From Litorisediminicola beolgyonensis (lineage in GTDB: Bacteria; Pseudomonadota; Alphaproteobacteria; Rhodobacterales; Rhodobacteraceae), in the NCBI RefSeq assembly GCF_042679605.1, contig NZ_JBHTMU010000045.1, positions 1-31,596 of the forward strand: a stretch of DNA of 31,596 nucleotides. Reading direction: 5' to 3'. Each line of letters starts with the position of its first letter. The first letter of the stretch is position 1. The notes below the pieces were generated by a model that saw nothing but the letters and a program-made list of their open reading frames with translations, ran no database searches and had not been told where the DNA came from. A program made the position numbers and the translations under genes. This document shows, one piece after another, positions 1 to 6,799 of the stretch.

Positions 1-79
1 GGAAGACGGCCTCCGCTTCGCCATCCGCGAAGGCGGCCGCACCGTCGGCTCCGGCGTCGTCTCCAAGATCGTCGAGTAA
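1..79 (+). CDS. tuf: Elongation factor Tu, C-terminal end (partial)
   Basis: Only the last 25 codons are present, in the frame that begins at base 2 and ends with TAA at 77-79. The peptide reads EDGLRFAIREGGRTVGSGVV followed by SKIVE, which is the nearly invariant end of the third (beta-barrel) domain of EF-Tu, the GTPase that delivers aminoacyl-tRNA to the ribosome. The gene runs in from the left edge. A strong terminator begins 47 bases after the stop. Presence of tuf just ahead of tRNA-Trp/secE/nusG is the usual alphaproteobacterial arrangement, although here other genes lie between them. Confidence 0.95.
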   Translation, partial: EDGLRFAIREGGRTVGSGVVSKIVE

Positions 80-125
80 CTTCGGACGGGACGCGACTCG
101 CGCGTCCCGCAACCAGCTATCCAGA

Positions 126-156
126 GGGCCGCGCCGAAAGGCGCGGCCCTTTTCTT
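126..156 (+). terminator. Intrinsic terminator after tuf
   Basis: A perfect 10-bp GC-rich stem (126-135 with 140-149) closed by a GAAA tetraloop is followed by TTTTCTT. This is a textbook rho-independent terminator and separates the tuf transcript from the GSCFA gene downstream. Confidence 0.93.
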
Positions 157-252
157 GTGTCCCGGCTGCACAGGGAAACGGTTCCGCGTGCGGGTCGTCT
201 CGACCGAAGGAGGGGCGGCGCGCTAGGAACCGCGAAAACGTCGAGCAGCACG

Positions 253-1293
253 ATGACACATCCTTACGCACGCTTCGGGCCCGAGGCCTTCTGGCGCCGT
301 GCCGTGACCGAGCCCGGTCCTGGCGGGATCACCGGCCTGGCGCAGATCACGCTTCCGCAGAAGGACGCCCGGATCTTCACCTCCGGCAGCTGCTTCGCCC
401 AGCACATCGGGCGTGCCTTCGCGGCCCGCGGCTATGCCTGGATCGAGGAAGAGCCCGCACCGCCGCTTCTCTCGGAGGACGAGGCGCGTGCCTTCGGGTT
501 CAACGCGGTCTCGGTCCGGACCGGCAATGTCTACACACCGTCCATGCTGTGCCAATGGCTCGACATGGCCTTCGGCACCGCGCCAGTGGCGGACGAGCTC
601 TGGCATGACGGGGGCCGTGTCTACGACCCGCTGCGCCCGATGATCGAACCCGACGGTTTCGCGTCCGAGGCCGAGGCGCGCGCCGCGCGTCACGCGACGC
701 TGGCCGCCTGGCGCCGGGCGCTCGCGCGGACCGAGCTGTTCGTCTTCACCCTGGGCCTCACCGAGCATTGGGTGAATGCCGAGACCGGTCTGGAATACGC
801 GCTCTGTCCGGGCACCACGCCAGGGACGGGGTTCGATCCCGACCGCCATGTCTTCCGCAATCACGACACCGTCTCGACGGCGCATCACCTGACCCGGGCG
901 CTCGATCTTCTGCGCGCCGTGAGGCCGGGGCTGCGCGTGCTGCTGACCGTCTCGCCGGTGCCCCTGACCGCCACCGCCTCGGGGCAGCATGTGCTCGTCG
1001 CCACGTCTCACTCCAAGGCCGTGCTCCGGGCCGTGGCCGGGGAGGTGGCGCTGCGTGATCCGCTGACCGAATATTTCCCGTCCTATGAGATCATCACCAA
1101 TCCGGTCTGGGAGGGGCGCTTTTTCGCGCCGAACCGCCGCGAGGTGACGCAGGAGGGCGTCGACACGGTCTTGCGCCACGTCTTCGGCGGGCCCCCTCCG
1201 ACCATCCGCCAGCAGCGCCGGGCGCAGCGGTTGAAATTCGTTCCTGCCTCGGCGGTCACCTGCGAAGAGGCGATGCTCGATGCCTTTGCCTGA
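253..1293 (+). CDS. GSCFA domain-containing protein
   Basis: The product is 346 residues. It carries the signature that names the GSCFA family, Gly45-Ser-Cys-Phe-Ala49, followed by family-like blocks GNVYTPSML, FVFTLGLTEHW, a TVSPVPLTAT strand, and EYFPSYEII. GSCFA proteins are related to the SGNH/PC-esterase superfamily and are suspected to act on acylated glycans, but their biochemical role is not established. ATG 253 was chosen over an upstream in-frame GTG at 157 because the 32 extra residues are Arg-rich, sit against the tuf terminator and do not look like protein. The Shine-Dalgarno for ATG 253 is weak. No signal peptide is visible, so a cytoplasmic location is inferred. The gene overlaps the next one by 14 bases, which indicates translational coupling. 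Confidence 0.88.
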   Translation: MTHPYARFGPEAFWRRAVTEPGPGGITGLAQITLPQKDARIFTSGSCFAQHIGRAFAARGYAWIEEEPAPPLLSEDEARAFGFNAVSVRTGNVYTPSMLCQWLDMAFGTAPVADELWHDGGRVYDPLRPMIEPDGFASEAEARAARHATLAAWRRALARTELFVFTLGLTEHWVNAETGLEYALCPGTTPGTGFDPDRHVFRNHDTVSTAHHLTRALDLLRAVRPGLRVLLTVSPVPLTATASGQHVLVATSHSKAVLRAVAGEVALRDPLTEYFPSYEIITNPVWEGRFFAPNRREVTQEGVDTVLRHVFGGPPPTIRQQRRAQRLKFVPASAVTCEEAMLDAFA

Positions 1294-2041
1294 TCGTCCG
1301 CGTCTCTGCATCCTCGGTGACAGCCATCTCTCGGCCCCGAAGCGCGCGCTCGATGCCGGACACGCCCTGGGCCAGAGGTTCGAGGTGGAGTTATTCGGCG
1401 CACCCGGCTCGGCCTTCCGCAAGATCGACTATGTCGACGGCCTGTTCCGATGCCGTGACACGGAGACCGAGGAGATGGTGCTCAAGGTCAACGGCCAGCG
1501 GCGCGAATTGCCCATCGACGCGTTCGACGCGCTCCTGATCTACGGGGCGCGCCTGTCCTCGCCGCGGTTCTTCCTGCCCGTGCTCGAAGCACTGGCCTCG
1601 CCGGATCATGCCATGAGCGCCGCGCTTCTGGATCTGCAGGTGCGCCGGTTCCTGAGTTCGTTCCGGACGATCACCGCCGCGCGCGCCATCGCGGCGCTCG
1701 GGCGGCACCGCGTCTATGTTGCGCCGACGCCGCTCTACGCCTGGACCGAGGATCCCGCCCACCGCTCGGCGGAGCTGATCCAGCGCCATCCGGGCGCGCG
1801 GCTGGCAGAGCCCGCGCATCGCGACAGGGCGCGAGCGCTCTTGTGCGACGCGGCCGCGGCGGAAGGCGTGACGCTGCTCTTCCAGCCGGAAGACACGATC
1901 ACCGAGGGCGCCTTTACTCACGCGCGCTGGCAGCAGCATCCGGGCGATCCCCTGCACATGAACGCGGAGTTCGCGGGGCGTCTTTTCGATCTGCTCCTGG
2001 CGGAGGAAGACCGGGCGGCAGGAGCGGCTGACGCGGCCTGA
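1280..2041 (+). CDS. SGNH hydrolase-like protein, partner of the GSCFA gene
   Basis: The product is 253 residues. Near the N-terminus, after a short beta strand (LCIL), lies Gly13-Asp14-Ser15-His16, the block I of SGNH/GDSL-type hydrolases with Ser15 as presumed nucleophile. Near the C-terminus Asp223-Pro-Leu-His226 matches the DxxH block that supplies the Asp and His of the triad. The middle does not match a named subfamily that I recognise, so the substrate is unknown. The start lies inside the end of the GSCFA gene (14-base overlap) with an AGAGG sequence upstream, so the two products are probably made together and may act in the same acyl/ester chemistry. The last residues are Ala-rich and probably disordered. 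Confidence 0.75.
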   Translation: MPLPDRPRLCILGDSHLSAPKRALDAGHALGQRFEVELFGAPGSAFRKIDYVDGLFRCRDTETEEMVLKVNGQRRELPIDAFDALLIYGARLSSPRFFLPVLEALASPDHAMSAALLDLQVRRFLSSFRTITAARAIAALGRHRVYVAPTPLYAWTEDPAHRSAELIQRHPGARLAEPAHRDRARALLCDAAAAEGVTLLFQPEDTITEGAFTHARWQQHPGDPLHMNAEFAGRLFDLLLAEEDRAAGAADAA

Positions 2042-2165
2042 GCGCGCGGGCCGACCCGAGACATTCTGACGCAAGGCTTACCGGGAAGCGCTGCGCTACA
2101 GCACTCGAAAGCCCCGTGTTTTCAGACCGGGAAAGGTCGGCGCTGCGCTGCGGCACCGGTTCGGC

Positions 2166-2236
2166 ATACCATGGTATTCCCATAAGGCTATAATATTATT
2201 TGATTTTTCCGGCCGCCCCGGCAAGTTTCCTATAGT
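2166..2236 (+). promoter_or_regulatory. Candidate promoter/operator of the meh-mct operon
   Basis: This is an AT-rich pocket inside GC-rich DNA. It contains a perfect 12-bp palindrome ATACCATGGTAT (2166-2177), a consensus-like TATAAT at 2189-2194, and a second -10-like TATAGT at 2231-2236. No convincing -35 element sits at the standard distance from either. The palindrome placed just ahead of the TATAAT would suit an operator for a dimeric regulator. The assignment is inferred from position and composition only. Confidence 0.45.
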
Positions 2237-2262
2237 GAACACAGATTTGGAGCCTGGGCGAC

Positions 2263-3111
2263 ATGGCCGAGATAGCCGTCACCGACTGGATTGGACGCGA
2301 AGAGACCGCCCAGGGCCGGGTCGAGGAAATCCAGGCGGCGATGCTGGCCGCCACGCTCTCTGATGCGGGTGCGACCGCGCCTCGGTTCGGCGACAGGCTG
2401 CCCGCGCTCTGGCACTGGATCGCCTTTCTGCCCACGGTGCCGATGCGCGAGCTTTCCGAGGATGGTCACCCGCGGCTCGGAGGCTTCCTGCCGCCCGTAC
2501 CGCTGCCGCGCCGCATGTGGGCGGCGGGGGCGCTCGAGTTCCTGAAGCCCCTCAGCGTCGGCGAGCGCCTGACCCGGCACAGCCGGATCGAGAACGTCGC
2601 GATGAAGGAAGGCTCCACCGGCAACATGTGCTTCGTCACCGTCGCGCATGAGATCGCCGGTGAAGCGGGGTTGGCGATCCGCGAGACGCAGGACATCGTC
2701 TACCTGAAGATGCTGGACCGGTTCCGTGCTCCGAAACCCGTCGCGCCACCGGAAGCCCCGCTCGTGGAGCGCCGTGTTCCGGTCTCGGAGGCGCTGCTCT
2801 TCCGCTTCTCAGCCTGCACCTTCAACGCGCACCGCATCCATATCGATCTCGCCTATGCGCGCGATGTCGAGAAATACCCGAACCTCATCGTGCACGGGCC
2901 CCTGCAGGCGATGATGCTCGCCCAGATCGGGACCGAGCATATGGGCCGCGCCCCGGACCGCTTCCGGTTCCGCGGGGTGCATCCGATGTTCCACGACCGC
3001 GACATGCGGCTTCTCGCCGAAGAGGCCGGGCCGGGACAGCTGCGCCTCTGCACCGCGCGCGGCACTGAAAACCAGGGGCTGCAAGCCACCGCCGAATGGG
3101 AGGATCGCTGA
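2263..3111 (+). CDS. meh: Mesaconyl-C4-CoA hydratase-like protein (HTD2/MaoC-type hot-dog fold)
   Basis: The product is 282 residues, laid out as a double hot-dog hydratase: an N-terminal FAS1-like dehydratase domain (about 1-150) and a C-terminal catalytic hot-dog domain. The hydratase motif is in the second half: Phe-Asn188-x-His190-Arg-Ile-His193-x-Asp195, then LIVHGP at about 208-213. It resembles the mesaconyl-C4-CoA hydratase of the 3-hydroxypropionate bicycle, which interconverts mesaconyl-C4-CoA and (S)-citramalyl-CoA in the cytoplasm. The next gene, one base after the stop, is an mct homologue, which supports this role strongly. In a bacterium using the ethylmalonyl-CoA pathway the pair would give a side route from mesaconyl-C1-CoA to citramalyl-CoA, which a lyase can split into pyruvate and acetyl-CoA. 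A different branched enoyl-CoA substrate remains possible. Confidence 0.8.
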   Translation: MAEIAVTDWIGREETAQGRVEEIQAAMLAATLSDAGATAPRFGDRLPALWHWIAFLPTVPMRELSEDGHPRLGGFLPPVPLPRRMWAAGALEFLKPLSVGERLTRHSRIENVAMKEGSTGNMCFVTVAHEIAGEAGLAIRETQDIVYLKMLDRFRAPKPVAPPEAPLVERRVPVSEALLFRFSACTFNAHRIHIDLAYARDVEKYPNLIVHGPLQAMMLAQIGTEHMGRAPDRFRFRGVHPMFHDRDMRLLAEEAGPGQLRLCTARGTENQGLQATAEWEDR

Positions 3112-3112
3112 T

Positions 3113-4348
3113 ATGGGTATTCTGAAAGGCATGCGCGTGGTCGAGGGCTCTGCCTTCGTCGCGGTCCCCCTCGCGGGGCTCACCCTGGCGCAGATGGGCG
3201 CCGAGGTGATCCGCTTCGACCGGATCGGCGGCGGGCTCGATGCCGGGCGCTGGCCGCTGGCTCCGTCGGGGCGGAGCCTCTTCTGGGCGGGGCTCAACAA
3301 GGGCAAGAAATCCGTCGCGGTCGACATGAAGACCAACGAGGGCCGCGAGTTGATCACCCGGATCATCACCGCGCCGGGTGAAGACGCGGGTCTCTTCATC
3401 ACCAACCTGCGCGTGCGCGGCTGGATGGATCACGTGACCCTGTCGCAGCATCGCTCGGACCTGATCCAGGTGACGCTGATGGGTGACCGCCACGGCAACC
3501 CGCAGGTCGACTATACCGTGAACCCGGCGCTCGGCATTCCCGACATGACAGGCCCCGAGGGGCATGAGGCGCCTGTCGCCCATGCGCTGCCAGCCTGGGA
3601 TGTCGCGGCCGGAGGGCACGTGGTCAACGCGCTTCTCGCGGCAGAGCGCCACCGGTTGCGCCACGGCGTCGGTCAGGATGTCGAGTTGAGCCTCAAGGAC
3701 ATCGCGGCGGCGACGATCGGGCATCTGGGTCTGATCGGCGAGGCGGCGCTCTCGGGCAAGGCGCGCACGAAGTCGGGCAACGCGCTCTTCGGCGCCTATG
3801 GTCAGGATTTCCTGTGCAGCGACGGGCGGCGGGTCATGGTGATCGGCCTCACCGACCGTCAGTGGAAGAACCTGGTGAAAGCCACCGACAGTGCGGACCT
3901 GATGACGCGGCTGGCCGCCGATACGGGTCAGGACCTGCGCGACGAAGGCGTTCGCTTCGAGTTGCGCGCGCGGATCACAGCGACGCTTGCGCCTTGGTTC
4001 GCGCAACGACCGCTCTCCGAGGTGTCCCGGGCGCTCGAGGCGACCGGGGTGACCTGGGCACCGTTCCGGACCGTTCCGCAAGCCCTCGCGGAAGATCCGG
4101 ACCTCTCGGAAGACAACCCGCTCTTCACCGACATGATCCAGCCCGGGCTTGGCCGCTTCCCGGTGCCGGGCGCGCCCGTGACCTTCTCGGAGTTCTCGCG
4201 GGAGACGCCGACCGCCGCACCGGAGCTTGGGGCGCATACAGAGGAGGTTCTGTCGACGGTTGCAGGGCTCTGCGACACCGAGATCCAGCAGCTCTTCGAC
4301 AAGGGCATCGTCGAGAACAGCCGCCGGGTCACCCGCAGCGCGGCGTGA
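3113..4348 (+). CDS. mct: Mesaconyl-CoA C1-C4 CoA transferase (class III, CaiB/BaiF family)
   Basis: The product is 411 residues, the usual size for family III CoA transferases. It begins with the characteristic LKGMRVVEGSAFVAVPLAG segment and continues with the FWAGLNKGKKSVAVD block. The catalytic Asp of this family is most likely Asp163 in PAWDVAAGG, the same place as in Chloroflexus Mct as I recall it. Mct moves CoA intramolecularly from the C1 to the C4 carboxyl of mesaconate (2-methylfumaryl-CoA isomerase). The sequence resembles Chloroflexus Mct along its whole length, including VDYTVNP and MVIGLTDRQWK. It starts one base after the meh stop, with GGGAGG inside the end of meh as ribosome binding site, so the two are co-translated. 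Confidence 0.87.
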   Translation: MGILKGMRVVEGSAFVAVPLAGLTLAQMGAEVIRFDRIGGGLDAGRWPLAPSGRSLFWAGLNKGKKSVAVDMKTNEGRELITRIITAPGEDAGLFITNLRVRGWMDHVTLSQHRSDLIQVTLMGDRHGNPQVDYTVNPALGIPDMTGPEGHEAPVAHALPAWDVAAGGHVVNALLAAERHRLRHGVGQDVELSLKDIAAATIGHLGLIGEAALSGKARTKSGNALFGAYGQDFLCSDGRRVMVIGLTDRQWKNLVKATDSADLMTRLAADTGQDLRDEGVRFELRARITATLAPWFAQRPLSEVSRALEATGVTWAPFRTVPQALAEDPDLSEDNPLFTDMIQPGLGRFPVPGAPVTFSEFSRETPTAAPELGAHTEEVLSTVAGLCDTEIQQLFDKGIVENSRRVTRSAA

Positions 4349-4351
4349 CCC

Positions 4352-4384
4352 GAGAAAATGCCGATCCCGCAGGACGGGATCGGC
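4352..4384 (-). terminator. Intrinsic terminator for the minus-strand 77-residue protein gene
   Basis: A perfect 10-bp stem (4360-4369 with 4375-4384, loop CAGGA) is followed on the minus strand by ATTTTCTC. It lies 46 bases beyond the stop of the 4430-4663 gene and only 12 bases after the mct stop. It may also halt mct transcripts, but it lacks a T tract on the plus side. Confidence 0.7.
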
Positions 4385-4429
4385 ACGTGGGTGGAGGGGC
4401 CGCTTGGGAGAGACCGGCCCCTTCGGGGA

Positions 4430-4663
4430 TTACTGGAACGCCTTCAGGAGCGAGGTGACGTAGGCGCGGGTGTCCGACACGCTCTCGGTGGAGCGGATCG
4501 CGTTCATCACGGCGGCGACCTCTGCATCGCTCAGACCGGTCAGGTCCGCTCCGGGTGCGATCTTCTGCACCTGGCTCGCGTCGACATCCGAGGGTGCCAT
4601 GGCGGACGCGGCACCGGCGATGGCGAGAAGGGAGACGGCGGTGAGGGTGAAAAGGGTTTTCAT
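4430..4663 (-). CDS. Small exported protein, single-module member of a local paralogous family
   Basis: I do not recognise this 77-residue protein. A Sec signal peptide is clear: MKTLF, a hydrophobic core, and a cleavage site near Ala-Ser-Ala21. The mature part of about 56 residues holds one copy of a module shared with three neighbours. Its core reads PGADLTGLSDAEVAAVMNAI (residues 37-56), then a Ser/Asp-rich turn and a C-terminal helix ending in AFQ. It has no Cys in the mature part, no lipobox and no membrane anchor, so it should be a soluble periplasmic or secreted helical protein. The gene has a good ribosome binding site (GAAGGA) and its own terminator. It aligns without gaps to the 5284-5517 product, with the same length and the same AFQ end. 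Confidence 0.82.
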   Translation of the reverse strand: MKTLFTLTAVSLLAIAGAASAMAPSDVDASQVQKIAPGADLTGLSDAEVAAVMNAIRSTESVSDTRAYVTSLLKAFQ

Positions 4664-4731
4664 GGGTTCAATCCTTCAAAAATGAGTTTGGTGTGAGGCC
4701 GTGCGCGGAATGCGGCGCGGCAAAGTGTGGA

Positions 4732-4965
4732 TCAGCGCAGGGAGTGCGCCGGGGCGTCGAGCCGTGCGTGCCGGTCTCCGACATCATCGGTGCCGTTCAA
4801 ACGGTCGATGATCGCGTCGACCTCCACCTCGGTCAGGCCATCGAGTTCGGCCAGGGGTGGCAGTAGGTCGATCGTCAAGGTTGGCGACAGTGGCGGCGCC
4901 AGGGCGCTGGCGGCACCGGCAAGCGCCGTGACCGCGTACGCGACCGAGAAGAGAAGTGGTTTCAT
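4732..4965 (-). CDS. Small exported protein, diverged paralogue of the 77-residue family
   Basis: The product is again exactly 77 residues from ATG 4965; an in-frame TTG six bases upstream is less likely because AAAGGA stands 8 bases before the ATG. A signal peptide (MKPLL to Ala-Ser-Ala21) is shared with the other two short paralogues. The mature part keeps the module skeleton, Ala39-Glu-Leu41, Leu44-Thr-Glu-Val-Glu48-Val49 and a following IID helix, but the end APAHSLR replaces the conserved LLKAFQ/LIRAFQ. Ile/Leu/Pro-rich residues 23-40 also differ. It lies 68 bases upstream of the 4430-4663 gene on the same strand with no clear terminator between, so the two may share a transcript. Function is unknown; it may be decaying or specialised. 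Confidence 0.68.
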   Translation of the reverse strand: MKPLLFSVAYAVTALAGAASALAPPLSPTLTIDLLPPLAELDGLTEVEVDAIIDRLNGTDDVGDRHARLDAPAHSLR

Positions 4966-5283
4966 TGGCAAGTCCTTTCGTCATCCCGCGAAGGAGCGGG
5001 GCGCGTGGCGAGGCCAAGCGCGATTGAAATGAAGTCACGTGTAATGTCCGTTCCAGCGTCACCACGGGGGTGGAGCAAATGCTCCGGAAAAAAACTGGAA
5101 GCGCATGGCCTGGGCGGAAAATGCTCCGCTTCGGTCTGGAGGCTTCGACGGCTGGTTCGGGTCTTCCTGGTCGGAGAAATGATCGACCGTATTCTTTACA
5201 TAACACGAAGATGCCGAGTCGGTCTATGGAAGGACGTGCAAACGTAGCGGCCCCTGTGACCGGGGTCACAGGGGCCAGAGCGC
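4966..5283. other. 318-base intergenic stretch between two small-protein genes
   Basis: No gene is seen here. It should hold the promoter of the minus-strand gene at 4732-4965, but I cannot pick convincing -35/-10 boxes. A small hairpin (5072-5076 with 5081-5085) is followed by a run of A on the plus strand. The terminator of the 5284-5517 gene lies at its right end (5249-5276). Confidence 0.6.
5249..5276 (-). terminator. Probable terminator after the 5284-5517 gene
   Basis: A perfect 13-bp inverted repeat (5249-5261 with 5264-5276) begins 7 bases beyond the minus-strand stop codon. The minus-strand continuation (GCTACGTTTG) has only a poor T tract, so termination efficiency is uncertain, but no other role is apparent. 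Confidence 0.6.
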
Positions 5284-5517
5284 TTATTGGAAGGCGCGGA
5301 TCAGAGCGGCGGCCTGCGAGCGGGCGTCGCTCTGGCTGTCCGTCGAGTTGATGACGTTCAGAACCGCGGCAACCTCGGCTTCGCTCAGGGCCTTCACGTC
5401 GGCGCCGGGAACGTAGCGCTCGATGGTCAGCTCGGCGGACGAGGAGGGCGCCATTGCGTTGGCGGCGCCGCCGATGGTAGCGATGGAGAGGGCGGTGAGA
5501 GCGAGAAGCGTTTTCAT
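5284..5517 (-). CDS. Small exported protein, single-module member of a local paralogous family
   Basis: This 77-residue product is the closest paralogue of the 4430-4663 protein, identical at many positions with no gaps. It has a signal peptide (MKTLLALTAL to about Ala-Asn-Ala21). The mature part begins MAPSSSAEL, and the module core is YVPGADVKALSEAEVAAVLN (residues 35-54), followed by VINSTDSQSDA and a terminal helix ending LIRAFQ. The ribosome binding site GAAAGGACT is repeated almost exactly in front of the other members. It should be exported and soluble. I know of no named domain with this pattern. The gene ends at its own inverted-repeat terminator and has 472 bases of non-coding DNA upstream, so it is probably transcribed alone. 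Confidence 0.82.
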   Translation of the reverse strand: MKTLLALTALSIATIGGAANAMAPSSSAELTIERYVPGADVKALSEAEVAAVLNVINSTDSQSDARSQAAALIRAFQ

Positions 5518-5948
5518 GGGTCAGTCCTTTCAGTGTGTTGCGATGCGCCGTCTGGCGCCGTGTGAGCCGGACGCTGTGTCCGATGACCGAGACTTGGGCC
5601 CGGGCCGCGGACATCGCAAATCACGCCGTTCTCTCGAGATGCTCTCGAAAACGTGGACTTGAACGTGATGCGTGGCGATCAAAGGGGTTGGATAAATGAC
5701 TGAAAATCCATGAAATAAGGGTGATCCCTGCGACGGGCTGCCGCACACCGCCGCGACGCAGGCGTGAGAAGGGCGCTGGGATGGTGCCGAACCTGCAGGC
5801 TGCACCGTGACTGTGTAATTTCGAACGAAACATAGAAACGGCAATTCTCTCGGCGCGGTGATGCACTGAAACCGAAATTCGGCAGGGATGTGGGCTGCAG
5901 GGCCGTAGGGCCCGTGTCCAAACTCGCGTCGATGCGGCTGATTCCGGC
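5518..5948. other. Non-coding stretch upstream of tRNA-Trp
   Basis: About 430 bases contain no believable gene: open frames here lack ribosome binding sites and family resemblance. The left end must carry the promoter of the minus-strand gene ending at 5517. The stretch 5690-5720 (ATAAATGACTGAAAATCC region) is AT-rich and could hold regulatory sites, but I see no clear motif. Confidence 0.5.
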
Positions 5949-5977
5949 TTGAAGTTGCGAGGCGGCTTCGCTATCCG
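5949..5977 (+). promoter_or_regulatory. Probable promoter of the tRNA-Trp gene
   Basis: TTGAAG (5949-5954) and TATCCG (5972-5977) are separated by exactly 17 bases and end 12 bases before the first base of the mature tRNA. This fits alphaproteobacterial housekeeping promoters, which conserve the TTGA part of the -35 box more than the -10 box. Confidence 0.55.
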
Positions 5978-5989
5978 AAGTTCCGGACT

Positions 5990-6065
5990 AGGGGTATAGC
6001 TCAGCTGGTAGAGCGACGGTCTCCAAAACCGTAGGTCGCGGGTTCGAACCCTGCTGCCCCTGCCA
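5990..6065 (+). tRNA. trpT: tRNA-Trp (anticodon CCA)
   Basis: This 76-base tRNA has a complete cloverleaf. The acceptor stem AGGGGTA pairs with TGCCCCT, the D arm contains AGCTCAGCTGGTAGAGC, and the anticodon stem ACGGT/ACCGT frames the loop CTCCAAA with anticodon CCA at 6023-6025. The T arm is GCGGG-TTCGAAC-CCTGC. The 3' CCA (6063-6065) is encoded. A tRNA-Trp gene ahead of secE is the normal alphaproteobacterial arrangement; here a minus-strand gene separates the two. Confidence 0.97.
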
Positions 6066-6126
6066 TTCCCTCTCGCACATCAAGACGACGCGGAGACCGG
6101 CCTCTCGAGGCCCGTGTCGCGCACAG

Positions 6127-6155
6127 AAAAAAGGGCTGCGCCAATGGCACAGCCC
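6127..6155 (-). terminator. Intrinsic terminator after the three-module exported protein
   Basis: On the minus strand a 10-bp stem (6146-6155 with 6133-6142, one G-U pair, 3-base loop) is followed by six T residues. On the plus strand the same pair would be a C-A mismatch, so the terminator serves the minus-strand gene ending at 6195. A second small hairpin (6161-6167 with 6172-6178) precedes it. Confidence 0.85.
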
Positions 6156-6194
6156 CTGTAGCAGGCGTCTCCGCCTGCACGCCGGTGAGAACTC

Positions 6195-6779
6195 TTAGTT
6201 GAAGAGCGACTCGAGGCGCGATGCGACGTCGTCGCGGTTCTCTTCCGAGTAGATCACGTTCATCGCGGTGTTCACTTCGGCGTCGGTCAGCGACGAGACG
6301 TCGATCGACGGAGCGTAAGCGTTGATGGTTGCGACTTCAGCTGCGGTGGCGGTGTTGCCTTCCGAGCCCATCGGAGTTGCGTCGCCGGTCAGGATGGCCG
6401 TCACGCGGGCTTCGCGGTCGCTGGCGGACATTTCCGAGGTCGATGCTGCGAGAGCTGCGTCGACGGTTGCCTGCGGCAGCTTGCTGTAGTCAACGCCGGT
6501 CACGTACTGGTCGAGCGACGCTTTCTCTTCTTCGGTGATCATCGCGGGGCTGGTGGCGGTCGGTGCGCCATAGAGTGCGTTCAGCTGCGACACGATCGTG
6601 CTGCGCGACTCGTTGCCGGAGATGACGTTCATGGCCGCGGCAACATCGGCGTCGCTCCAGGCGGCGACGTTGGCGTCGGGCATGTACTGCTGAATGCTTG
6701 CGATCTCTGCGTCGGTGGCCGCGAACGCAGCGGTCGACATCGAGAGGGTCATGGCGGTGGCGATCATAAAGCGTTTCAT
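6195..6779 (-). CDS. Exported protein with three copies of the ~50-residue module
   Basis: The 194-residue product starts at ATG 6779; the upstream extension to 6911 lacks a ribosome binding site, whereas GAAAGGACT precedes 6779. The signal peptide is residues 1-20 (Ala-Phe-Ala, then Ala-Thr-Asp). Three modules follow at about 23-70, 82-131 and 145-193, joined by Thr/Ser/Gly-rich linkers. Modules 1 and 3 share the pattern IxxYxPxxxVxxxxDAxV with AMNVI behind it; module 2 is more diverged (YVTGVDYSKLPQATVDAAL). The same module occurs once in each of the three 77-residue proteins to the left. The mature protein is acidic, has no Cys and should be soluble in the periplasm or secreted. Function is unknown; the repeat could be a helical interaction unit. 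Confidence 0.85.
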   Translation of the reverse strand: MKRFMIATAMTLSMSTAAFAATDAEIASIQQYMPDANVAAWSDADVAAAMNVISGNESRSTIVSQLNALYGAPTATSPAMITEEEKASLDQYVTGVDYSKLPQATVDAALAASTSEMSASDREARVTAILTGDATPMGSEGNTATAAEVATINAYAPSIDVSSLTDAEVNTAMNVIYSEENRDDVASRLESLFN

Positions 6780-6799
6780 CGTGATAGTCCTTTCGTCTT

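Noticed and set aside
157..252. N-terminal extension of the GSCFA gene from GTG 157
   Set aside because: It begins immediately after the tuf terminator and encodes an Arg-rich stretch without family resemblance; ATG 253 is preferred.
223..1422. 399-codon minus-strand open frame opposite the GSCFA gene
   Set aside because: It is Arg/Gly-rich and shows no domain; the plus strand has the GSCFA signature.
4396..4421. Second hairpin (GGGGCC/GGCCCC) after the 4430-4663 gene
   Set aside because: It has a large loop and no T tract; the better terminator is 4352-4384.
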